Part shown: piece after piece, positions 26,701 to 39,400 of the stretch | Layout: each line of letters starts with the position of its first letter | Position numbering within the stretch: the first letter of the stretch is position 1 | Assembly (NCBI GenBank): GCA_947044365.1 | Contig: OX345648.1 | Coordinates: 4,431,981 to 4,495,980 of the forward strand | Length of the DNA stretch: 64,000 nt | Direction of reading: 5' to 3' | Source of the DNA: Petrosia ficiformis | Lineage: Eukaryota > Porifera > Demospongiae > Haplosclerida > Petrosiidae | Made by a program: the position numbers and the translations under genes | Notes under the pieces: generated by a model | Seen by the model: only the letters and a program-made list of their open reading frames with translations | The model's database searches: none | Told to the model about the DNA's origin: nothing

Positions 26701-29700
26701 TGCCTGAAAAGATTGTGTATATACTATTTTCACAGGAATTTTCCTCATCATCCCTCATGGGAGAACAAGATCAATCAGGGGATTTGGCTAAATATGTAAT
26801 CAAGCACTCTTGGAATGACAGGTGTGCCTATAGTACTATAATTATTTAGTTAAACTGGACTACAAGTTAGTTGTCATTACAAGTGAATAATATGGGTTTA
26901 GAGGTTAAATGAACTAATTAACCTGCGCGTAGGCGGAGGGTTATAGTAGTCGGTTTGTGAGTGAGTGTGTGAGTGTGTGAGTGTGTCTCTACCCAAACTT
27001 CGTGGATACTCACTCGTGCAGATTTTAAAAGTAGATTTTCAAACTTGTTGGTTATGATTGTCCCGTAATATGAGCGACTTGTTGAAATACCTTATCATTC
27101 CTGAGATAGGTCTTCGATATATTTCCGTCAGTAATCGATATTGTAAACGCCATATTGAGGTCTGAGATACGTGGATGTCAGCGTGCGCATGCGTGCTTGT
27201 GTTCTATTTGCTCCGCGAGTTGTTGTGGAGTGCGTTTGTACCTCTTGATCAACCCTTTTTCTGTTGTGAACTATGATTTCTGTCAAACAGTGGCGAGCTG
27301 CCATTGGCTGTTTTGTACAACGTTCGGTTTGTAAGTCTGTCAATATGTGTACACGTGAAAATATGTGAAAACCTGACAAAGTGTAATAACTGTTGGTATC
27401 ATGATACTACTCTGTGTTTACAGTCAGAATGTTGTCTGCAGTTATTTTCTTGTCAGTGACTGAATCATTCTTGTTTCCCAAATCACACTTGTGGCGAGGG
27501 TTCTGCACTGCAAGTGCATTCATTAATAAATGCACTTGTCTAATGATATATAGTAGGGATGTATGATACAACTAAAAAATAGTATTGCATATAGCTGTCA
27601 AAAATATCTTGATATGATACAGTATCATGATATTTGAAATAATAGTGGATATGCTTATAAAATGTCTTGTATAAAATGTCTTGTATAAAATGTCTTGTTT
27701 GGTTGTAGTTCTCAAGAAATAGTGAAAACAAGTGTATATAGAGAAAAAAACATCCCTATATTTGCTTTGTGATGACTATGTATTAAGCATTGCTGATGGC
27801 ACTAGTGTCTCTACCTTTCTGTGTACTCCTGGGGCCTGAAGACGTAAGTGTAAGCCTAATGTCTGATGAACTGACTGAGGTACTCCTTCAAGGTTCTAAA
27901 TGATGACTTCCTCGTGTCTGAAACTCAACAACTTATCATACTTACTTGTTAAAGATTCTTGCATAATATTTATACTGTTTCTCTGCTATATACAACAGTT
28001 ATTAGCAGTTTTACATCCTTTCTGAATCTTCCTGGCTGGTCTGTAACTCAAACGCGCGTTCTTTTACGCGCCACCCCCATTAATTGACCGAGCCCCCGGG
28101 AATGACGCAACTTCCTTAACTACGTATACAACGCATAGTCGCGCAAGTGACACAAGAATATAACAAGTGTATATAGAGAAACAAGTGTATATAGAGAAAA
28201 AAAACATCCCTATGATTGCTTTACAAATTTAAGTAAAGATAAACATATCTCTATGACTGCTTTGTGGTGTCCAGCATTCGGTAATCATGGCTGACTTTAT
28301 CAAGCATGAAAGACAACAGCTTATTATTTTGATTATCTACTCTCCTGACCTTTCAAAGGACCTTGTAGAACTTTAGGAATATATTTCAGGCAGAATAGCT
28401 AGCTATTAGTTCCAGTTTCTACATAAGCTACACAGATTTCTTTCTGCTGCTGTGTAGAGATTGATCAATGATCACGCGTTCTTTTACGCGCCACGCCCAT
28501 TAATTGACCAAGCCCCCGGGAATGATGTAACTTCCTTAACTACGTATACAACGCATACTCGCGTAAGTGGACACAAGAAAATATATATATAAACATACAT
28601 CGAACCCGTGGGAAAGCAATCATAGGGATGGCCCTACGGGCCATAAAAAACATCCCTATATTTGCTTTGTGATGACTATGTATTAAGCATTGCTGATGGC
28701 ACTAGTGTCTCTACCTTTCTGTGTACTCCTGGGGCCTGAAGACGTAAGTGTAAGCCTAATTGCAGTCTAAATACACAGATGTCTGATGAACTGACTGAGG
28801 TACTCCTTCAAGGTTCTAAATGATGACTTCCTCGTGTCTGAAACTAAACAACTTATCATACTTACTTGTTAAAGATTCTTGCATAATATCTATACTGTTT
28901 CTCTGCTATATACAACAGTTATTAGCAGTTTTACATCCTTTCTGAATCTTCCTGGCTGGTCTGTAGCTCAAACGCGCGTTCTTTTACGCGCCACGCCCAT
29001 TAATTGACCGAGCCCCCGGCAATGACGCAACTTCCTTAACTACGTATACAACGCATAGTCGCGCAAGTGACACAAGAATATATATATAATTATATATAAT
29101 TATATATACATTAAACCCCGTGGAAAGCAATTATAGGGATGGCCCTATGGGCCATAAAAAATTATATAATATATATAATTATAATTATATAATTTATACA
29201 TACATTAAACCCCGTGGAAAGCAATTATAGGGATGGCCCTATGGGCCATAAAAATCATTCAAAGTTATGCACACTACCTTATTATAATTGCTTTTCAATA
29301 TAAAATTACATAAATTAAAACTACCTACACTATATTGTGCCATGCCATACACCCAAAAGCATTGAATGAAAACATCATATATCAATACGTATTGCACATT
29401 ACTAAATGATAGGGTATATAAATACTGTATACACATCTTTTTAACCACAGCCCTGCCTATTTCCTGCAAAGTGCAGTACAATTACACTACAAAAATTAAA
29501 TTGTTAAAATAACTGTTTTATTGGTTAGTAGTACAGTTGAAAGGAATAGCATGTGATTTTCAATTTAATTTTCAATTTAATTTCTCAAATGTTGTGGCTA
29601 CATGCATGATGTTACTATGACATAACGTGCGCCAATGTACACTACAATGAATTGACTAACCAATAAATTAGTTTGTTGTATATTTGATTTGTTGCCTAGT

Positions 29701-32700
29701 TACAGTCACATGATTTATTATTCAGAACAAAATGGAAGTTATTGTGTGAAGTGAATGTCTGACAGTTGTGTTGGGTATCAGATGTAAAGATATGTAACAT
29801 AGTCTCCTCCTATATAGACATATTATAAACACTTACAATCTCTTACAATTTATTTTAACCATTTTGTTTTTGCAGTGTATGTAAGAAATAATTATAAGTC
29901 TATTACTAAAGTTCATGAACTCAGAAAATTGTTCCTAACATTTGTTTAGAATGACCAATAATCTTTTTTCCTGAGCCATAATAATTGTCCTTCTCTTTTA
30001 TTTTGTGTAAGTCAAATTTCAACTCATTTCTTCATCACTGAGTTACAGTATAATAACTATGACATTATACTATATTTTGTAGTGCATACAAATTCATATC
30101 TCATTTTAATTTTGAGGTTAAACAGAGTTTAGCTATATTGCTTTTTGACTGCCATTAGCAACTGGCTTTTGAAACTGTCCATAGGAAGTGGTTTATAACA
30201 TTTTAAACTTGGCAAAAGCATTGGAACACCCACATATTGTATTGAAATATATTTTAATTTACAGCTTTCATCCTTATCTGCTCTTCAATCAAGACCGGAT
30301 TACTATTACATTCATGGGCTTCTGTGTCAATAGTGCATGTGATGCCATAAACCCAGTGAATGGGAGGATTATCTACAAAAGCGTAATCAGTAGTAACCTT
30401 CGTCAGGAACTTCAATTACAGAGAGTTGACCTTTCTGATGATTATCGTAAATGGTAAGAAAGTTTGGTTATAATCAGAACATAATGTATGAATTCTCTAT
30501 TGTTAATACATGCAGGGAAAAGACAGTGTTACTAAATAAACTTGGTTATGTGATTGGATTAAACACTGTAGACAATAAACCAGTAAAAGATCCTGACCCA
30601 TCATATGTTATTACAGTTGATAATGTAATGAAAATGATGGCAATTTTGATGCGTTTTAGGTATGTTTAAAGAATGAAAATCAATTATTTGAAATTGGTGC
30701 TTATTTCCAGATGTGGGATTCCAGTTGTTATAATGGGTGAAACAGGCTGTGGGAAGACAAGACTACTCAAATATTTATGTGATTTGGCTTCTCAAGATCT
30801 TCAATCTAGCATCAGAGCTAATTTTGTCGTGTTAAAAGTATACTAAAAACAATGATTTATTTCATGAAGAACTTTTTTAAACTGCACAGATGTTCACAAT
30901 TATTATTTTAATATATAGGTACATGGTGGTACAAAAGAAGTGGATATAATAAATGCTGTTGGAAAGGCTGAGGGACTAGCAGAGGCATCTGCTGACAAAA
31001 GACATACCTGTACCTCAAGTAGGGGCCCTAATGTAGGAGTCTTTGGAACTGTTCTATTTTTTGATGAAGCTAATACTACTGAACATATTAACCTCATAAA
31101 GGAGATCATGTGTGATCGTACAATGTTTGGTAAAGAGATTCACAAGGACTTGAGAATAGTTGCTGCATGTAATCCATACAAGAGGTCAATTCATGAGTAT
31201 TATTTGCCTGCTTGTATACATTGCTTCAACATTTGAATTAAAAACATTTTCTAGACATACTGAAGAAATGATTAAAAAATTGGATTCTGCTGGATTGGGT
31301 TTTTATACTAAATCTTTTCAAACAAAAGAAAGACTAGGTAAAGTATTTTATTTATGGCATCCCACGGCTGTATTGTTTGTTATTAAAATGCATATTGCTG
31401 TTATATTTATTTCAATAGGCAGAATTCCACTTCGTGAGTTGGTTTATCGTGTTCATGAACTACCTCCAAGTATGTTGCCATTAATATTTGACTTTGGAAG
31501 ACTAGATGATGCAACAGAAAAAAAATACATTCATAAGATTGTTAGCAACCAGGTGAGAATACTATTGCACATGTTTGAGTTTTCAGAATGTCATATGTTT
31601 AAAGATAATGTTGATTCCCGAGAAAGAATTTAGTTATGAGCCATTTATTAATCCTGTTACAAACATACTTTCATGGTCACAAGAATTTATGAGAAGGAAA
31701 AAGGTTAATACTCAATATTGAGTCATCATTATATAATACACTCGCATGTTATTGATAGAATGAATGTAGTTTCGTTAGTCTCCGAGACATCGATAGGGCA
31801 ATGATAGTCTTCAGATTCTTCTTGGAAAAAATGAATATTTTTGGTCCATTCATGGACAAGAAAGCAAAAGAAATGAATGAGAAAGCAAAACAGATTAAAT
31901 ACATTCCTTCTGAGGTAATAAGCCCGTTCAAACTTGCATCAATTTCATATCATACTTATATAGTGCAAAGTAACAAGATCATTGATTCTCACATTGGCAG
32001 TTTGTTACAATGCTAGATTAATAGAGAGACAAGAATATGAGAGGGAAGTCATCAAGAGATTTTCAAGTCCTTTAAATATTAATAGGACACAACACGAAGT
32101 CTTTGCTAATGAAGTGAAATGGTATATAATTTATTATAATGAATTAATTCTATTGTTCATAACATATATTTGTAGTTGTCAGGAAGTATTTCTTGATAAC
32201 ATGAAACTTGGAAACAACATTGCAAAAAATGCTGCCCTTAGAGAGAATGTCTTCATGATGTTGGTCTGTATCAGTGTGAGGATTCCACTCTTCTTAATTG
32301 GGAAACCAGGAAGTTCCAAGTCACTAGCAAAATCCATCATTCTTGATTCAATGAAAGGACAGAACTCTGGATCAGAACTTTTAAAAGGATTAAAGGAGGT
32401 AACATAATTAATTATAATATTTTAAAAGTACATGCATATTAAATTTCTCTTTGTGAATCACAGGTCCAGATCTTCTCTTATCAGTGTAGTCAGCTGTCAA
32501 CTTCTGAAAGTATTATTAAAGTATTTGATCAAGCAAAGACAGTACAGGATCAATCTGGAGACAAATCTAAATTTGTATCAGTTGTTGTACTTGATGAAGT
32601 GGGTCTTGCTGAAGACTCACCTAATCTTCCTTTGAAAGTACTTCATCCATTACTTGAAGATGGAACTGAAGGAAATAGTCACTCTATTGATGTGAGTACT

Positions 32701-35337
32701 TGATATAAACTATAAAGGAAACTAGCTTTATTTGTGACAAGTACAGCTATCTGTAAAACAAATTGCCACCCATACATTATTATCAATTGCAATGTAGAGT
32801 TTAAATAAGCATTGATCAGCACATACCTATTGTGATTGAGAGTTGTCATGAGTCATGACTAACAAGACATTCTAGATGGCGAACAACATCACTAAAGTTG
32901 AAAACTGTGTACGAAGTGGATGCAGCATTCCTTCCTATTAAAATAAATTTTATCTATCTATCTATCTTGAAAATGTATCTACTATATTCATGAAAGGGTA
33001 TGTAGGAATATCAAAACCAAACTGACTGAACAAGATATATCATGTAGAGAAAAAGTATCCCTATGATTGCTTCATGGTGTCCAGCATCAGTAATCATAGT
33101 TGATTTTATTATGCCTGAAACACATCAGCCTATTATAGTTATTATTTTCATTATCTACTCTGTTTACTTTTAAAGGACCTTGTATAACTTCAGGAATATA
33201 TTTCAGATAGAATAGCTAGCTATTAGTTCCAGTTTCTATGTAAGCTACATGTACAAGCTGCTTTCTTTCTGCTGGTCTGTAGAGCTCGAGCACCTGTGCA
33301 TTCTATTTACATGCCATGCCCAATAATCCTCGGAATGACTCAACTTCCTTAAGCAATCATAGGGATGCCCTTATGTGCCATAAAAAGTACAGGAACAAAA
33401 TTGGGATGGTACCTTAGTAACAAAATTAAACACCACTTCCACATAAAAACTCTAGATAAGTCAACATTAACGCTGTAGTGAAAGAATAACAATCATATAT
33501 ATAATTGATCATAAAACAGTTACCTCTGTTCAAATATTAGACTGCATCCAAACTCTTGGAAAAAATGTATTGCAACAATAATCAGCAAAATATTGCAAAA
33601 AAAAAGAATTGAACAAGAATTTTAAAAAAATTTTAAAAAAGAAAAGAGGATGTGGATATCAAAACCAAAAAAGCATGAAAAAGATTTTCTGTTTCGATAT
33701 CCCTTACATCCTCTTTCATTTTTTAAAAATGTTTTTTTTATTATTCTTGTAAGATCAACAATTTTGTAATTTTGCCACTCGACAATTCTTTACTTTAAGG
33801 ATGATCTCTATCCATTTAGAAGGTATTGTTAGTGTTTACAAACACTCAATATCGCATTTATGTGTGTATCAAGACTTATCTGTAATGTATTAGCAGAGAT
33901 TTCAGCTCATCACTTGCAATTGAAATGCATGGGTGGCTATTGTTTTCCCAAGCCATTCCTACGTAGAGAGTACTACCGTACTTTCTGATTAGAGTATCTA
34001 AGGAATCGACATTGAGCAAGGCATAATAACTTTAGCTTTGCTTCAATTCAAATGCAACAAAAGATATTCATGCATTACAGTATAAAGGAGGTAATATTAC
34101 ATTGTTAAAATAGTTTGCAAGTAATTGATAAGTCCAATGTTGATTTTCAAAATTATCATAATTATACGACATTGAAAAAGATTCGTTTCTGCCAACTTTA
34201 CAGTAATCTTTAGCATCATTTACTGATTTACTGCTTTACCAACAAACTAGGATGGGTCTTGAATATTAGGCTCATTGTCATCATTTCGACCATTGATGAC
34301 AGTGGAGTATGATCATCATGGATTTTGATGTTAACTATATTATTCTCTATTTTTAATACAAAACATTGTATTGATTTCACCACTATCAATAATTAAACCA
34401 TTTAAACTATTTTTATTCTAAAATAATTTGATTTTATAATAATGATGCACTGCAAAGATATTAAGCACATGTACGTTTTTGGTTTTAATACCACTAGATA
34501 TTGTTTAATGTTTTTTTATTCTTTCTAATAGGTTGTAGAAAGGGAAGAACGAGTGGCTTTTATTGGAATTTCTAATTGGGCTTTGGATCCTGCAAAAATG
34601 AACAGAGGGATCATGGTAACACGTTGTGATCCAACCAGAGAGGAACTAGAACTTAGTGCCAGGTGTATTTCTTTACTTTTCCTTTGTTTAACTGTACACA
34701 TCCAATTACATTATATTAGACAAATTTGCTCCAATGATGAAGATGATGGAGTTGCTGAATGGCTGGATCCCTATTTTCATTGGTTTGCAGGAGCATACAT
34801 TGATATTTTAAAGCAACAAAAAAGTGAATTCTTTGGCCTGAGAGACTTTTACAGGTTTGATATAAACTAAACTTAATTGTGTTAATGTTATTCTTTTAAT
34901 TTACATTAATTAGCTTAGTGAAAATGCTCTACTGGATGTGTAAGAATGCTAGAGAACCTCCAACCTGGCAACAAATTGAACATGCCATTAGAAGAAACTT
35001 TGGAGGGTTTGATGAATTTGATGTTGTGAAAATATTTGAGTCTTTGATTCACCTTCGTACAAAGCCTCCAAGAGAAGCTGACTACCATGATAAATTCAGA
35101 GAGAGAATACGTAAACAACACAAAGAACTTGAAAAAACAGAAAAAATGTTTTTTGACAAATTCAAAAGTCGATTTTGGGAGACTTACAGTTCAAAACCAA
35201 ATGCTGAAAAAGAATGTCAAAAAGCTTTCATTAATGCTTACAAATCTGGAGATTTGCAAGATACTCAGCTAAATGCTGACTTTCAGGAGGATTTTGAACT
35301 ATATTTCAAGAAAACATTTTATGAGGAGGTACATATG

Positions 35338-35402
<65 letters not shown>

Positions 35403-36099
35403 TATATAATGCATGTTACATCACTAATTCACATTAATTGAATACTTTAACACAGCTTTGGCCTTTTGTTATAAATCCATCTTGTTCTCAAAGTGGTTTG
35501 ATTAAAGCCAGTTTAGCAAATAGGGAAAGAACAACACACGGGTGAGTTAAATAATTATAGTTTTACTGCAGATGATTAGTATTTAATATTTAACAGAGAA
35601 AGTCGCTATTTGCTCTTTTTAACTGAAAATTATGCTGCTTTACAAACTCTTCAACACTTCCTGGAATCTGATGCTGCAGTCAAGAATGTTAAGAACCAAA
35701 GATCACCTTATGTTTTATTTGGAAGTAGTTTTCCAAAGGATAAAGATTATACTCAGGTGTGATAAAAAGTTGTGGTTTGATAACATTATGTGTAGCTTTA
35801 TATAGAATTGTCTGTGATTATTTTCTGTCAATAATAATTGAGAACAATTCTTGATTTGCCTTTTAAAACTTAAATTGAATGCAAACCCACAGTTCTGAAA
35901 GACCTTGTTCACAAAAAGGATTTGCCTATCCAGCAGTCCAGCTATAATCTGATTATGCATATATAACGTTTGGTACTTCAAGAGGCTCTATAAGCAGTTT
36001 AAATAAAATTATTGCTGGCTAAAGGGAAATACTCGCTGCTATATTTGTGACAGAGTATTGGAGCATCACAAATAATAATAAGACCTCCAAGAGTACATC

Positions 36100-36144
<45 letters not shown>

Positions 36145-36438
36145 TCAAGAATACATGTACATGTATATGTATATATCACTCAAGAGTACATGTACATATT
36201 CTCAAGAGTACATGTACATATATATTAGGGGTGAGCGGTATACCGGTATTTAGTTGAAATTCAATATTCTTTCCTATACCGCGATACAGTATTAGCCAAT
36301 ACCGCCCACCCCTAATATATATATAATTATGTATATATATATATATATATATATATGAGTACATGTATATACTCAGGAGTACATGTACATAAATATACTT
36401 AAAACCACATGCATGTACATACATATATTCAAAAGTAC

Positions 36439-36491
<53 letters not shown>

Positions 36492-39400
36492 GTTATAACA
36501 CGCTACGAGTGCTATATCAGATTTATAATCACCAAGCACGAGGACCATAGGCCCGAGGGCGAGGTGATTATAAATCTGATATAGCACAAGTAGGCGTGTT
36601 ATAATCAATATATTTCACGAAAGACAAAACCTTTTTTGATGTCTGATGCTTCTCCTACCTTTTTGTCGGCACTTTGGAGAAGGTAAGCGTTGTTTACTTG
36701 TAGTCTGTTTCGACGGCAGGTTTTATATCTGACCACAGGGTACTATATCTGATTTATAAACCTGTGGTTTACTTTGATGTTTCGCCGTATCGGGATATAT
36801 ATATATATATACTCAAGAGTACATATACATGTATATGTATATATTACTCAAAAGTACATGTACATATTCTCAAGAGTACATGTACATATATAATATATAT
36901 ACTCAAGAGTAGATGTACATAATTATATATATACTCAAAACTACATGTACATACATGTAATTGTAATAGCAATTATAGCATGGCTGTGATTATGTTGTTG
37001 TGTTTGTAAAATGCGATTGATTTATGGCAAATGAGTTCAAAATGTCTGCCATTGTTGTTGTTTTTTTTTGTCATGCATACATGTGTATTATAAATTTATA
37101 ATAATAATCATTTAATTTTAATTCTCAGGTTTGTCGTAATATCAATTCCATAAAAGTTTGTATGGAAACTGGTAGACCAGTCATTCTCTTAAATTTAGAT
37201 CATCTTTATGAGAGTTTGTACGATGCACTGAATCAGGTATAAGCTTATCAAATCAGCTGATTATTTCAGAATATCATCTCATTTTTTATTTATAGCACTA
37301 TGTATATTTTGGAAGCTTACGTTATGTTGATCTTGGATTGCAGAATCATCGATTTAAATGTGTTGTGCATGATGACTTCAAGTACATAATTTATATAATT
37401 ACGTAATTTCTAACCTGAATATTTGAAATTATGAATAATTTATTATATGATAGGCTTATTTTAATAGCTGAGAAAACAAAGGTTTACAATGAGTTTCCAA
37501 CTCCACTGAAGAACAGACTGGAGAAGCACTACGTTGTTACATCAACCATTCTGACAAACAAAGAATTGAAAGTGATGGAAGAAGTAACTACATGGGTTGC
37601 CAACTTTGCTCATGTTGACAAAAAAAGGTGATGGTATACATAGTGAAAAAAGTAGATAGTTATTGAAGTTTCCTGTCTTTTTTCTTTTAGTTTCACTCCT
37701 GGTGATTCATTCATTGGATATCAAGAGGATACACCTGCTGCAGTTGTTTTCAGGGCATCAAAAATGGTTGATTGTGATAAAGAGGCTCCAGAATGGCATT
37801 TCAAGGTCTATATGTAATTACAATTTGCAGGTTGTACTTAAAAAATTAAACCACCACAATTGATCAGTAGTAGCAAGCTTTGAAAATAAATTAGTTCTCT
37901 GAGTTGTCGCTGACTTCAGCAGATTCAGTCACTGAAAGCATAGTGCCAAAGAATGCACGCACAACATACAAAAACTTTAGCTTATTAATTATTCACGAAG
38001 GTTGCGGCTACCAAGATGTGCATTGTATGCACACTTTATTGTAACAACAGTATTTAATGAGTTTATGGTTACTTGAAAATACCTTTCAAATATTAGTCAC
38101 TAAAATAACTGTTGCAGTTATTATAAACATTTGGAAGATGTGCCTTCAAGTAGCTACGAATCTTATTAACAAGTATAGAAAGGCGTGCCAATGCATCCTC
38201 TCCTTTTTGTTTCATCCCTGGAACTAAAAGGAAAATGCATATTTTAAGATCCATTCCAAACTTCAAAAAAATAATTATGAATAAAATCAGCAAAAATATA
38301 TGAAAAATACATTGTATCGAAAATAAAGATGGTCCATAAAATCAGTGATGTTTTGTTCGATAAATGCTACAAAAACAACTAAAATAGAGAATACTTTCAT
38401 TTGTACAGGTATTGAATAATTGTAAGTATCTTTTGCTGCAAATTGCTACTCCTGATGCTCTCATTCGTCTGAAAAATTCTGCTAAACTACAAGATGAATA
38501 TGATACGATCGTTGAAGTGTACTCGGAACAGCACCATTCATCATTATCAGATTTTTTGAGATATCATTTACTTGCTAATGTTCAACAACAACAACTTGGA
38601 TGTCGAATGCAGGTTAATATGCATATTAATTGCTCTAAAAAGAAAAGGATGTTTGGTTTTGTTTTAGGTGACAACTTATAATGAACTGTTATCTGAAGAT
38701 GAGATTGAGGAAATTGGAAAACAATTGGGGTTTGAAAAAGACTTTGTGATGTCGTGCATTCTACAGAAATTTGATACAGAATTTGAATTTTCCAGAAAAA
38801 TTAGGTAGAAACTAGAAAATGTAATATAATTACTAATTATAAATTAACATTCTTAAATTTCAGGGAAGCTTTCCAGCGATCAAGAAACTCCAGATCTCTG
38901 TTAATAGTACAATGTGATTCAGGACATTTGGATAGTGATCTAATAGCATGTGCTAAGTATAGAGTTGATGATATCAGAGAAGAACAATTTCATGAGTTCC
39001 AAGACTCTGACCCAGATAATGATGATGATATACAACCGTTTAATGGATGCTGTCATATTCTCTTCACTGTCCTGATTCCAAGAGAACATAACAAGTCATC
39101 TTTTGTTGGTTTTCTTGGGGGAGACTGGATTTGTGCCCATATTGATGATTTCTGTCCCATCTACAAATTCTCATCAGTGACTTTGGCACTTAGTAACACT
39201 CCATTGAGCTCCTTGTTCTATTTTCCTGACCCAAAGTTATCTTCAGACCATGATCCCCAAGAACTACCTCAATCACAGAGTATTAAAAGTGATGAGAGGA
39301 ATAGAAATATAGTCCATGTAAATTATTGTCAAAACCTATATAAATTGATTCCAAAAGCTGTGCAAAAGGCTTCTCCTGATCATGAATCGGCTTTAGCTAA

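Larger units (their letters stand above)
26822..30264. other. 3.4-kb intron, the longest in the RNF213-like gene
   Basis: Starts with a repeat containing GTGAGTGT runs (about 26920-27500), followed by the nested family C elements (27742-29256) and family A copy 4. No coding exon is missing: WND at 26821 joins in phase to FHPYLLFNQD at 30265, matching the human run PHPYVFFNDD. Confidence 0.7.
25614..32691 (+). other. AAA motor, first half (Walker motifs of three AAA units)
   Basis: Exons: 25614-25827, 25906-26125, 26271-26445, 26511-26676, 26736-26821, 30265-30453, 30516-30659, 30711-30837, 30919-31184, 31255-31337, 31419-31552, 31587-31703, 31759-31914, 31964-32121, 32176-32398, 32464-32691. 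Unit 1: HPGMGKTLYIKRM (human AGVGKSLYVKR). Unit 2: GETGCGKT with Walker B LFFDEANTTE, then AACNPY. Unit 3: GKPGSSKSLAKS with Walker B VVVLDEVGLAEDSP. The last two units match human RNF213 exactly at these motifs, so ATP binding and hydrolysis are expected (inference). Exon 30919-31184 ends at a weak donor (gtcaat), yet the phase and the human alignment (NPYRKHSEEM) support it. Confidence 0.92.
35757..37128. other. 1.37-kb intron: TA arrays, a small MITE and a long hairpin
   Basis: Contains (TA)n tracts at about 36104-36141, 36333-36356, 36438-36485 and 36797-36811; a repeated short motif 'actcaagagtacatgtacat'; a 90-base element at 36225-36315; and a palindrome at 36490-36605. No exon is missing. 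Confidence 0.7.
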
